A DNA stretch of 13,359 nucleotides from Ferrimicrobium sp. (GTDB lineage Bacteria > Actinomycetota > Acidimicrobiia > Acidimicrobiales > Acidimicrobiaceae): contig DAHXNM010000027.1 in the NCBI GenBank assembly GCA_027365375.1, positions 1 through 13,359 of the forward strand, given 5' to 3'. Made by a program: the position numbers and the translations under genes. The notes below the pieces were generated by a model. It was not told the origin of the DNA. It saw only the letters and a list, made by a program, of their open reading frames with translations, and made no database searches. Positions 1-7,188 of the stretch are shown in pieces; the first letter of the stretch is position 1, and every line of letters begins with the position of its first letter.

Positions 1-1133
1 GCGATGATCTCTGCCAAGATCGAGATTGCAGTCTCCTGTGGCGTTCTCGCCCCAAGATCAAGCCCAATCGGGCCCGAGACTCGGTTGCGCACCTCCTCGA
101 TAGAGACGCCATCCGCCGCGAGCCGCGTCATCCTATCCTCCTGCGTACGCCTCGAGCCCATCACCCCGATGTAACCAGCCCGGGTCGCCAACGAGGCCTC
201 GATGGCTGGAACGTCGAACTTAGGGTCATGGGTAAGGATGCAGATTGAATCGCGCTCATCAAGGGTAGCCCCCCACTTGACTAGGTAGTCGTTTGGCCAC
301 GACACCACGACCTCGTCGGCCTTTGGGAACCGCTCCTTTGTAGCAAAAACCGATCGGGCATCTACCACAACTACATGGTAACCGAGGAGTTTCGCAGCTT
401 GAGCAAGCGCATCGCTAAAGTCCACTGCCCCAAAGATCAACATCTTTGGCGGTTCAGCAGAGACCGCCATCACGACCGCAACCTCGCGCGAGCGCGACTG
501 ACCCTTCCTGCCGTACTCGCGTCTCGTACCCTGTGCCTGCCTAAGTACTCCGGCCGCATCTCTGGCGACGACCCGATCGAGGTCGAGGTTACCAAGGCTC
601 CCCGCGACCTCGCCATCTCCGAGAACAAGAAGCGATGATCCGACAGCTGGAACCGGCACATCGCTGTTCTCACCAGCGAAATACGAATCCGTATCTTCGT
701 TGACCGCATAGATAGTGGCGATAGCAAATGGAGTTGCCTCCCGAAGTGCCTCAGCCAGTCGATCAAAGTAGCTTGGTAGCTCCGGCTGCACCAGGATGTG
801 AAAGGTCCCACCGCATGTCAGTCCGACCGCAACAGCCTCGTCATCTGAGAAACCGAAGGCCAAAGTGGTCGCCTCCTTGGGCGTGCTGCTCCCGAGTATT
901 CCAAAGCTCCGCAACACCGGCTCAGGAGCGTCAAGTCGCTGTAGCGCCTCGGCGACTACCGCCCCCTCTACACACCCACCAGAGACCGATCCCGCGACCT
1001 CGCCGTCTTCATTAACTGCCATCAGAGCACCTGGCTCACGCGGGCCGGATCCTTCGACGGCGACCACCGTCGCTAAGGCGCACCGCTTCCCTTGTGCTCT
1101 CCACGCTAAAACTCGTTCTACTACCTCAATCAT
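1..1133 (-). CDS. coxF: XdhC/CoxF-family molybdenum hydroxylase maturation factor (3' end cut by window edge)
   Basis: Members of this family bind molybdenum cofactor and help load or sulfurate it before insertion into xanthine-dehydrogenase-type enzymes; CoxF is linked to maturation of the CO dehydrogenase Mo site. I translated 377 codons without a stop. The N-terminal XdhC_CoxI domain shows GSGPREPGALM (residues 28-38) and VSGGCVE (50-56, with Cys54). The C-terminal Rossmann-like domain begins near residue 231 (LIFGAVDFSDALA), followed by VVVVDAR and the family ending GPIGLDLGARTPQETA (354-369). The ATG at 1133-1131 overlaps the coxE stop as ATGA, so it is the last visible member of the coupled cox transcript. 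Family proteins end shortly after the last visible motif, so probably only a few residues are missing. The name coxF rather than coxI rests on its position after coxE; the family call itself is secure. Confidence 0.9.
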   Translation of the reverse strand, partial: MIEVVERVLAWRAQGKRCALATVVAVEGSGPREPGALMAVNEDGEVAGSVSGGCVEGAVVAEALQRLDAPEPVLRSFGILGSSTPKEATTLAFGFSDDEAVAVGLTCGGTFHILVQPELPSYFDRLAEALREATPFAIATIYAVNEDTDSYFAGENSDVPVPAVGSSLLVLGDGEVAGSLGNLDLDRVVARDAAGVLRQAQGTRREYGRKGQSRSREVAVVMAVSAEPPKMLIFGAVDFSDALAQAAKLLGYHVVVVDARSVFATKERFPKADEVVVSWPNDYLVKWGATLDERDSICILTHDPKFDVPAIEASLATRAGYIGVMGSRRTQEDRMTRLAADGVSIEEVRNRVSGPIGLDLGARTPQETAISILAEII

Positions 1134-2227
1134 TGAAGCTCTCCTTCATTACAGATTACTCTCGCAAGATGTTCAAAGGATCGCACGCTCTCACCTGGCA
1201 GCAACGCATCGATATAAGGCAGTGCGGTAGCCATACCACGAGCCAACGGTGCATAGTCGCTAGCGGCCGCCAACGGATTTACCCAAAGAATGCTCTTGGC
1301 CAGCCGCGAAAGCCGTCCCATCGCCTCCTCCATGACCTGTGGATCACCACGATCCCAACCATCGGAGAACACGACTACGATCGCGCCACGAGCAACCCCA
1401 CGAGCCCCATGTTCGATGTTGAACGTCTCCAACGAAGCGCCCAGCCGGGTACCTCCAGCAAAATCATCAATCAACGCAGAGACCTGCGTCATCGCTCGAT
1501 CTGGGTCACTCACATCCAGTGCTCGAGTGACGTTATGCAGACGCGTTCCAAGTGTGAAGACATGAACATCACCCAACGCACGCCGTGCAGCCCACGCAAA
1601 GTGCAGGAGTCCCTCTGCATAAGCGTGCATGGAGCCCGATATATCGACGAGGAAGAGGAGCCGACGAGAGCGCAGACCCTTGCTCATAAACCGTCGCCGG
1701 ATCGGCTCACCGCTGGTAGCAACCGAAAGCCGCAAGGTGTGAGATAGGTCTAGCCGCCGTGCACTGCGACTCTTGCCAAAGCGGTAGCTCCTCCGGAGCG
1801 GAGGCGAGAACCGAAAACGCTCAATCAAGCGCAGGGCTTCGCGGCGCTCGACCGGCTCCAGCGAGCGCAAATCCGCCGACCGCAGGCGCTCGACGGCCGA
1901 GTAGCGGACCACTCGCTGGGTCTGACCTTCATCATCCTGCTCGGCCTCGGGCGCATCCTGGGAATCGAAGCCCACGGTGACCTGTCGAGGAACCTCCTGA
2001 TCAGGATGTTGGCCAAAAAAATACTCACGGAACACGTGATCGAATAGCTCGTTGTCTTGCTGGGATTTCACCAAGGTTGCCCGAGCGCACTCGCGCACTC
2101 GCTCCTGGTCATCGATGCCAACGATGGCCAGAGCGCCGAGGAGATCCTGAGAGCTAGAGACCGGCACGCGGAGCCCGCGTACACGCAAAAGCTCGACGAA
2201 ACCGGTTATCAACTCCTCAGGCTTCAT
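1130..2227 (-). CDS. coxE: CoxE-like von Willebrand factor A domain protein
   Basis: This 365-residue VWA protein is of the CoxE type and is thought to work with the MoxR ATPase CoxD as a cytoplasmic chaperone pair that matures the molybdenum hydroxylase. The first 180 residues are a charged, mostly helical region with an acidic stretch near 90-102. The VWA domain then starts at LLFLVDISGSM (190-200). The metal-ion-dependent adhesion site is complete: Asp195, Ser197 and Ser199 from DxSxS, Thr240 in GGTRLG, and Asp269 in FSDGWD. There is no signal peptide or membrane segment. The ATG at 2227 overlaps the coxD stop by four bases (ATGA), and the gene ends with the same type of overlap into the XdhC-family gene, which indicates translational coupling. 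Confidence 0.93.
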   Translation of the reverse strand: MKPEELITGFVELLRVRGLRVPVSSSQDLLGALAIVGIDDQERVRECARATLVKSQQDNELFDHVFREYFFGQHPDQEVPRQVTVGFDSQDAPEAEQDDEGQTQRVVRYSAVERLRSADLRSLEPVERREALRLIERFRFSPPLRRSYRFGKSRSARRLDLSHTLRLSVATSGEPIRRRFMSKGLRSRRLLFLVDISGSMHAYAEGLLHFAWAARRALGDVHVFTLGTRLHNVTRALDVSDPDRAMTQVSALIDDFAGGTRLGASLETFNIEHGARGVARGAIVVVFSDGWDRGDPQVMEEAMGRLSRLAKSILWVNPLAAASDYAPLARGMATALPYIDALLPGESVRSFEHLARVICNEGELQ

Positions 2228-3156
2228 GCACCAAACCGAGCAAAGGCTTGCTTGATCAGCGTTCCCACGCCTAGAGAGGCAAGCCGCTCCTCATCCTCAC
2301 GATACTTGATCACAGCCCCGAGGGTCATCTCGAGCCACTCCGGAGTGACCTCAACCGCCGAGAGACTCGCCAACGCACTCGCCCAGTCGATCGCCTCCGC
2401 GATCCCGGGCGGCTTCACCAGACCTTGTCGACGGAACTCTTGCACTATGGCGCCAATCTGAGCAGACAGCACCTCGCTAGCATCGGGCACATGAAGCCGT
2501 ATGATCTCCACCTCGCGTTCGAAGGCCGGGTGGTCGACCCACAGATACAGGCAACGGCGTTTCAGAGCGTCGTGAAGATCGCGAGTACGGTTCGAGGTGA
2601 GAATAACTATTGGCTTGACCAGCGCTCGTCGAGTACCAAGCTCCGGAATCGTGATCTCAAAAGTGGAGAGCAACTCCAGCAAGAAAGCCTCAAACTCATC
2701 GTCTGCACGATCTAGCTCATCGATAAGCAAGACTGGCGGTCGAGCTGGATCGCTGTAACCGAGCGATCGAAGTAGCGGGCGTTCGACGAGATAACGGTCT
2801 TCGTAGAGCTCAGCCTCTAGCGAGCTACGGTCGGTCTGGACGCCCACAGCCTCGGTAGCACGTAGGTGCAGAAGCTGTTTGGCGTAGTCCCAGTCATAGA
2901 CGGCCTGGGTGGAATCGATCCCTTCGTAGCACTGCAACCGGATAAGGTCACTCCCAAAAAGCCTCGATAACGCCAGAGCAAGTTCGGTCTTCCCAACACC
3001 CGCATCTCCCTCTAGCAAGAGTGGCTTCTCGAGCGAGAGCGCAAGAAAAGCCACTGTTGCAATTTTGAGATCGGCGAGGTAGGCGACCCGCCTCAAACCC
3101 TCCGCCAAGTCATCGGGTGTCAGAAAACCGAGTTGACTACTTCGAGACTCAACCAA
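2224..3156 (-). CDS. coxD: CoxD-like MoxR-family AAA+ ATPase
   Basis: A 310-residue MoxR/CoxD-type AAA+ ATPase. In Oligotropha, CoxD takes part in building the sulfur-containing Mo site of CO dehydrogenase, and MoxR ATPases usually pair with a VWA partner, here CoxE. Visible motifs are Walker A GDAGVGKT (50-57), Walker B LLIDELDRAD (143-152), sensor 1 LTSNR (186-190) and a likely arginine-finger segment ALKRRC (197-202). The CoxD-typical segment around YEGIDSTQAVYDWDYAKQLL (77-96) is present. The start chosen is TTG at 3156, which overlaps the end of coxM by eight bases; no ATG or GTG lies before the ATPase core, and the next candidate is a TTG at codon 17 without a visible ribosome binding site. 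Start confidence is therefore moderate, family confidence high. Confidence 0.93.
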   Translation of the reverse strand: MVESRSSQLGFLTPDDLAEGLRRVAYLADLKIATVAFLALSLEKPLLLEGDAGVGKTELALALSRLFGSDLIRLQCYEGIDSTQAVYDWDYAKQLLHLRATEAVGVQTDRSSLEAELYEDRYLVERPLLRSLGYSDPARPPVLLIDELDRADDEFEAFLLELLSTFEITIPELGTRRALVKPIVILTSNRTRDLHDALKRRCLYLWVDHPAFEREVEIIRLHVPDASEVLSAQIGAIVQEFRRQGLVKPPGIAEAIDWASALASLSAVEVTPEWLEMTLGAVIKYREDEERLASLGVGTLIKQAFARFGA

Positions 3157-3961
3157 GTTCGCTCAGAGCCCGTTGCACGAGGACCCGTGCCAAGTGGCGT
3201 CGGTAATCAACACTCGCATTGATATCGGCCGAAGGTGACGTACCCTCGTCAGCGACGGAAGCCGCCTCCTCAACGCTAGCGCCAGCGGCCAAGCGCTCCT
3301 CAACAGCACTCGCTCGCAACGGAGTCGGTCCCATGTTGATGAAGCTCACGTTCGTACGATCACTGCGGACAGCAACCACACCAACTATCGCCCAGTCCTG
3401 CGCACGTCGATTAAACTTTTGGAATCCGAACTTAGAAAACCCAGTTGGCACGCGAATCTCTGTCAAAATTTCATCAGGCGCGAGTGCAGTCTCCAAGAAG
3501 CCCTTGAAGAATTCAGCGGCCGGTACCGTACGATTCCCGGAGGGCCCCTGCACTACCATGGTCGCGCCAAGGGCCAACAATGCCGCCGGCAAGTCAGCAG
3601 CACCGTCACCGTGTGCGGTCGACCCGCCAATCGTACCAGCGTGACGCACCGACGGATCACCTATTTGGCCAGCGACCCTCGAAAGGACTGGGACTTCGCG
3701 CGCCAATAACTCCGAGGTCTCAAGGTCTCGATGGCGAGTCAACGCCCCAATAGCTATCTGATCACCATCTTTTCGAACGTAGGAGAGATCAGAGATCCGT
3801 CCGATGTCAACGAGCATCGAAGGAGATGCAAGTCGTAGCTTCATAAGCGGTATCAGAGAATGCCCTCCCGCCAGCACCTTCGCGTCCTCATCGCTGGAGA
3901 GCATCGTGATCGCCTCCGCGACTGTCGCCGCCCTGGCATATTCAAAACTTGATGGATACAT
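3149..3961 (-). CDS. coxM: CoxM-like FAD-binding medium subunit of molybdenum hydroxylase
   Basis: The medium subunit takes electrons from the 2Fe-2S small subunit and passes them through FAD to the acceptor (quinone or another carrier). The 270-residue protein has the usual family length. Near its N terminus it shows the first FAD-binding loop AGGHSLIP (31-38), and then the second, TIGGSTAHGD (110-119), both contacting the FAD pyrophosphate. The C-terminal CO-dehydrogenase flavoprotein domain follows from about residue 170. The ATG at 3961 is preceded on the coding strand by a purine-rich ribosome binding site (AGAAGGGAAAGG, 3963-3974). The gene starts 27 bases after coxL and overlaps coxD by eight bases. 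Its place after coxL gives the S-L-M order usual for form II clusters; form I clusters run M-S-L. Confidence 0.95.
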   Translation of the reverse strand: MYPSSFEYARAATVAEAITMLSSDEDAKVLAGGHSLIPLMKLRLASPSMLVDIGRISDLSYVRKDGDQIAIGALTRHRDLETSELLAREVPVLSRVAGQIGDPSVRHAGTIGGSTAHGDGAADLPAALLALGATMVVQGPSGNRTVPAAEFFKGFLETALAPDEILTEIRVPTGFSKFGFQKFNRRAQDWAIVGVVAVRSDRTNVSFINMGPTPLRASAVEERLAAGASVEEAASVADEGTSPSADINASVDYRRHLARVLVQRALSELG

Positions 3962-3988
3962 ACCTTTCCCTTCTGTTAGTTTGCGTCG

Positions 3989-6367
3989 CTACTTCGAACT
4001 TGCTTGTTGAATCAACTGGTAGACCCGCTCCGGAGTTGCCGGCATCGGACAATCAGTCACACCGAGATCCGAGAGTGCATCCACAACAGCATTGATGACA
4101 GCTGGTGCAGAGCCAATGGTGCCCGCCTCTCCAACTCCCTTCACTCCAAGTGGATTGGTGGGAGAAGGCGTCACTGTCGAATCGAGCTCGAAACTCGGCA
4201 TCTCACATGCAGATGGCACTAGATAATCAGCCAACGACGCGTTTAGCAGCTGGCCAGAGCTATCATAGAGCGCCTCTTCATAGAGCGCCTGTGCTACGCC
4301 CTGGGTGATTCCACCATGCACCTGACCCTCCACGATCAGCGGATTGATCTGGTTACCACAGTCGTCAACAGCGATGTAGCGAACGAGTTGCACTCGCCCC
4401 GTCTCCTCATCAATCTCTACGACGGCGATGTGAGTGCCGTTCGGGAAGGTGAAGTTCGGCGGATCCCAACTGATGGAAGCCTCGAGATTGGGCTCCAGTC
4501 CATCCGGCAGGTTGTGGGCGGTAAAAGCCTCGAATGCGATTGCGGCCAGCGGCAGCTGCTGTTCGGGGGATCCTTTGACTCGGAAGGTGGCTCCAACGTA
4601 CTCGAGATCCTCCTCTGCAACCTCCATCTGATGCGCCGCGATCTTCATCGCCTTCTCAATCACTCGCTCGGTGGCCAAGTAGATAGCAGTACCTCCGACA
4701 GAGAGTGATCGGCTGCCATAGGTATCCATCCCATAGGGAGCTATCGCCGTATCGGAATGCAGCACCTCCACGTCGTCAGGGGAGATACCCAACTTGTCTG
4801 CTACGATCATCGACCAACTCGTCTCGTGACCCTGGCCATGGGGCGCAGTACCAGTCACTACCTGCACCTTCGAGGTCGGTAAAATGCGGACTGTGGCTGC
4901 CTCCCAGCCTCCAGCTCCATAGTTCAAACTCGCCAATACCCGAGATGGCGCGAGCCCACACATCTCAACGTAACAGGAGACTCCAATGCCAAGCCGGCGT
5001 GGATTGCCCGCTGCACGCCGTTGTTCTTGTTCACGACGCAGATCCGAATAGCCGGCCTTGTCAAGGGCCTTTTCGAGGTTTGCATGATACGATCCTGAGT
5101 CAAACACCAATCCAGCGACAGACTCGTAGGGGAACTTATCTGCGGCGATGAAGTTGCGCCGACGAATCTCTGCGGGATCTAACTCCAATCTCCGCGCCAG
5201 TGAGTCCATAGCTCGCTCAATCGCATAGGTTGCCTCGGGTCGCCCAGCTCCCCGATAGGCATCGGTAGGCGTCTTGTTCGTGAATAGGCCTGTGCATGTA
5301 AACGAGTAGGCACCAACGTCATAGACCCCGTGATAGAGAAAAGCACCGAGAAGAGGAACGCCAGGTGTAACTAGCTGCAGGTAGGCCCCCATGTCAGCGA
5401 GCAACTTCACCCGTACTGCAGTCACCTTGCCATCAGCGTTGGCGGCCAACTCTATATGTTGAACCTGACCACGACCATGGATTGTAGCCATCGTGCCTTC
5501 ACCACGTTCTTCGGTGAAGCGAACAGGTTGCCGCATGCGACGTGCGAGCGCGAGACACAGCAGCTCCTCCGCATAGACATCGAGCTTAGAGCCAAATCCA
5601 CCCCCAACCGACGGAGCTATCACTCGAAGCTTGGTCTCAGATATACCGGCTGTGAGCGCCAGCATCACCCTTAGGACGTGCGGTATCTGTGTTGAGGAGT
5701 AGACGGTATAGTCGCCTCCCATTGGAGATGGCACAACGACCATTGCCCGCGGCTCCATGGCCGCAGGAATCAGTCTTTGCTGGACGAATCGCTCACTCAC
5801 CGTAACAGCTGCATCCCGGAAAGCAGCATCGACCGCCTCAGGATTCGGCTCCAGCGCCCACACAAAGCTGGTATTACTCTCAAGGTCTTCATGAGCAAGC
5901 GCCGTATCCTTTACCGCCTCCTCGAGTTCAAGGACGGGGGCAAGCTCTTCGTAATCCACGATCACAGCACCAGCAGCATCGACCGCCTCCACCTGTGAGC
6001 GAGCGACGACAGCCACCACCCCCTCGCCTGCATAGTGTACGTACTCGACTGCGAGCGGATAATGAGCCGGGTTCTTCATCTCCGCGGTCACCGGCCATGC
6101 GCAAGGCATTGGCCCAGCCCACTCGGACTCAAGATCCTTTCCAGAGAAAACCTCAACCACCCCAGGCATCGATTTTGCGGCGCTCACGTCGATACGCTGA
6201 ATTCGAGCGTGCGCGTGTGGGGAGCGAACGAGCACCAGATGTAGCGCGCCCGGGACCACAAGGTCGTCCGCAAACCGATTCTCGCCCGAGAGAAGCTTTG
6301 GATCTTCACGACGAATACGTCGTTTTCCTATAATCTGTTCCTGTTGGACAGGATCGGTCATCGTCAT
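3989..6367 (-). CDS. coxL: Form II CoxL-like molybdopterin-binding large subunit (aerobic CO dehydrogenase family)
   Basis: The 792-residue catalytic subunit of a molybdenum hydroxylase heterotrimer, with an aldehyde oxidase/xanthine dehydrogenase a/b hammerhead domain (about 15-130) and the two Mo-cofactor domains. Cofactor motifs seen are VGGGFGSK (254-261), GQGHETS (511-517) and the C-terminal GVKGVGEAG (741-749), with Glu747 at the place of the catalytic base. The active-site signature is AYRGAGR (370-376), the form II type. Form I CO dehydrogenases have AYxCSFR, whose cysteine binds the copper of the Mo-S-Cu centre; no cysteine is present here. CO oxidation by form II enzymes is poorly supported, so the substrate may be another small molecule. 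The ATG at 6367 overlaps the coxS stop as ATGA. No Tat or Sec signal is visible; the enzyme should be cytoplasmic. Confidence 0.95.
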   Translation of the reverse strand: MTMTDPVQQEQIIGKRRIRREDPKLLSGENRFADDLVVPGALHLVLVRSPHAHARIQRIDVSAAKSMPGVVEVFSGKDLESEWAGPMPCAWPVTAEMKNPAHYPLAVEYVHYAGEGVVAVVARSQVEAVDAAGAVIVDYEELAPVLELEEAVKDTALAHEDLESNTSFVWALEPNPEAVDAAFRDAAVTVSERFVQQRLIPAAMEPRAMVVVPSPMGGDYTVYSSTQIPHVLRVMLALTAGISETKLRVIAPSVGGGFGSKLDVYAEELLCLALARRMRQPVRFTEERGEGTMATIHGRGQVQHIELAANADGKVTAVRVKLLADMGAYLQLVTPGVPLLGAFLYHGVYDVGAYSFTCTGLFTNKTPTDAYRGAGRPEATYAIERAMDSLARRLELDPAEIRRRNFIAADKFPYESVAGLVFDSGSYHANLEKALDKAGYSDLRREQEQRRAAGNPRRLGIGVSCYVEMCGLAPSRVLASLNYGAGGWEAATVRILPTSKVQVVTGTAPHGQGHETSWSMIVADKLGISPDDVEVLHSDTAIAPYGMDTYGSRSLSVGGTAIYLATERVIEKAMKIAAHQMEVAEEDLEYVGATFRVKGSPEQQLPLAAIAFEAFTAHNLPDGLEPNLEASISWDPPNFTFPNGTHIAVVEIDEETGRVQLVRYIAVDDCGNQINPLIVEGQVHGGITQGVAQALYEEALYDSSGQLLNASLADYLVPSACEMPSFELDSTVTPSPTNPLGVKGVGEAGTIGSAPAVINAVVDALSDLGVTDCPMPATPERVYQLIQQASSK

Positions 6368-6837
6368 AGCTCAGCCCCCATCTCTTCCTTTGCGGCCAGC
6401 ACCGCCTTCACGATATTGTGATAGCCGGTGCAGCGACACAGATTGCCCTCAAGACCCTCTCGCACCGTCGCCTCGTCGAGTGTGTCATTCTCTGCCAAGA
6501 TTGACATCGAGACCATAACCATCCCCGGGGTGCAATAGCCACACTGTAGCGCATGGTTCTCCTGGAAGGCCCGCTGGAGCGGGTGCAAGGTTCCGTCAGC
6601 CGAGGCGAGTCCCTCGATCGTGGTCACGCTCCTGCCATCGGCTTGAGCTGCCAAGACAGTGCAAGACTTCACAGATTCGCCATCAAGCAACACCGTGCAG
6701 GCTCCGCATGACGAGGTATCACAGCCGACATTCGTGCCCGTCATGCCAAAATCTTCCCTTAGCAGATGCACCAAGAGCGTTCTCGGTTCAACGTCTGCCG
6801 CCTTATTCTGCCCATTCACCGTCAGTTCAACGCGCAC
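6364..6837 (-). CDS. coxS: CoxS-like [2Fe-2S] small subunit of molybdenum hydroxylase
   Basis: A 157-residue iron-sulfur subunit that carries electrons from the Mo site of CoxL to the FAD of CoxM. The plant-ferredoxin-type N-terminal domain has Cys39, Cys44, Cys47 (CDTSSCGAC) and Cys59 for the distal 2Fe-2S cluster. The helical C-terminal domain has CGYC (Cys99, Cys102) and CRC (Cys134, Cys136, in LCRCTGYHNI) for the proximal cluster. All eight ligands are present and the length is typical. The start is GTG at 6837: a near-perfect AAGGAGG lies four bases upstream, and an in-frame stop lies a few codons further up. It is the first gene of the leftward cox cluster and overlaps coxL by four bases. 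Confidence 0.96.
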   Translation of the reverse strand: MRVELTVNGQNKAADVEPRTLLVHLLREDFGMTGTNVGCDTSSCGACTVLLDGESVKSCTVLAAQADGRSVTTIEGLASADGTLHPLQRAFQENHALQCGYCTPGMVMVSMSILAENDTLDEATVREGLEGNLCRCTGYHNIVKAVLAAKEEMGAEL

Positions 6838-6841
6838 TCGT

Positions 6842-6848
6842 CCTCCTT
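6842..6848 (-). promoter_or_regulatory. Strong Shine-Dalgarno of coxS
   Basis: On the minus strand this reads AAGGAGG, four bases before the GTG start of coxS. It fixes that non-ATG start and is the strongest ribosome binding site in the cluster, fitting a lead gene whose downstream partners are translated by coupling. Confidence 0.8.
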
Positions 6849-6876
6849 CATCGAGATCTCATCGTGCAGCCAGAGA

Positions 6877-6890
6877 GGGCAAAAGTGCCC
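6877..6890. repeat. Short hairpin in the putative coxS leader
   Basis: GGGCA (6877-6881) and TGCCC (6886-6890) form a perfect 5-base-pair stem with a 4-base loop, 29 bases before the coxS Shine-Dalgarno. It would lie in the 5' untranslated leader. It is short enough to be chance. Confidence 0.25.
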
Positions 6891-6901
6891 CCACTCGACA
6901 T

Positions 6902-6930
6902 TGCCTACCAAATCGAAACTAGCACGAAAA
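6902..6930 (-). promoter_or_regulatory. coxS: Weak candidate promoter for the cox cluster
   Basis: On the minus strand a TTTTCG hexamer (6930-6925) is followed after 17 bases by TAGGCA (6907-6902), preceded by TGG as in an extended -10 element. Transcription would start near 6895 and give a leader of about 57 bases. Both hexamers match the sigma-70 type consensus poorly. Correct spacing, and the dyad overlapping the -35, are the only support. Confidence 0.22.
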
Positions 6931-6950
6931 GGCTGCTTTTGCCTTGCTAG
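6919..6950. repeat. Bulged inverted repeat upstream of coxS (possible operator)
   Basis: Outer arms CTAGC (6919-6923) and GCTAG (6946-6950) pair, and inner arms AAGGC (6929-6933) and GCCTT (6941-6945) pair, with a 7-base loop (6934-6940) and a 5-base bulge (6924-6928) on the left arm only. It lacks a downstream T-run on either strand, so it is not an intrinsic terminator. Its position over the candidate -35 of the cox promoter would suit a regulator site, but this is inferred from position alone. Confidence 0.35.
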
Positions 6951-7135
6951 CTCAAAAAAGACTCGGGCAAAAATTCAATCTACCCTGCCACAGGCGGCCA
7001 ACGAAACAGCCGAGGAGCGCCAAGAACGACGGCTTAGGCTTGGAGCCGACAGCTCAAATAGCCTGCTCTAGCTGCGCGGGCGACGTGACCACCGAGATTA
7101 CCTCGAAATCGCTGAACCTAGTTGCCGTGGTGCGC

Positions 7136-7164
7136 TATTTATAAAACAACGTGTGTGGTAGAAT
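7136..7164 (+). promoter_or_regulatory. Candidate extended -10 promoter for the NfeD-slipin pair
   Basis: TGGTAGAAT at 7156-7164 matches an extended -10 element (TGn followed by TAnnnT). The -35 position 17 bases upstream (7136-7141, TATTTA) is poor but sits in an AT-rich patch (7135-7149), as is usual for extended -10 promoters. Transcription would start near 7171, giving a leader of about 18 bases with a GAGG ribosome binding site (7181-7184). Confidence 0.4.
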
Positions 7165-7188
7165 TGCGACCAAGCAGATAGAGGTTCT

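Larger units (their letters stand above)
6838..7188. other. Divergent intergenic region between the cox cluster and the NfeD/slipin genes
   Basis: This 351-base stretch separates two divergently transcribed units and holds no convincing gene; short open frames here lack family features and ribosome binding sites. From left to right it contains the coxS Shine-Dalgarno, a small hairpin (6877-6890), a weak candidate leftward promoter (6902-6930) overlapped by a bulged dyad (6919-6950), a stretch with A-rich runs around 6954-6973, about 150 bases with nothing I can interpret, and a candidate rightward promoter at 7136-7164. Confidence 0.7.

Noticed and set aside
1094..1747. A 217-codon open frame on the plus strand opposite coxE and the XdhC-family gene
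   Set aside because: It is antisense to two genes with clear family motifs, has no recognisable domain, and its composition is that of a shadow frame.
3989..6367. Calling the enzyme a true (form I) carbon monoxide dehydrogenase
   Set aside because: The AYxCSFR signature is absent and AYRGAGR is present; gene order S-L-M also fits form II.
6944..7144. Small open frame (66 codons) in the divergent intergenic region
   Set aside because: No ribosome binding site, no hydrophobic or family signature, and it overlaps several other equally open short frames.
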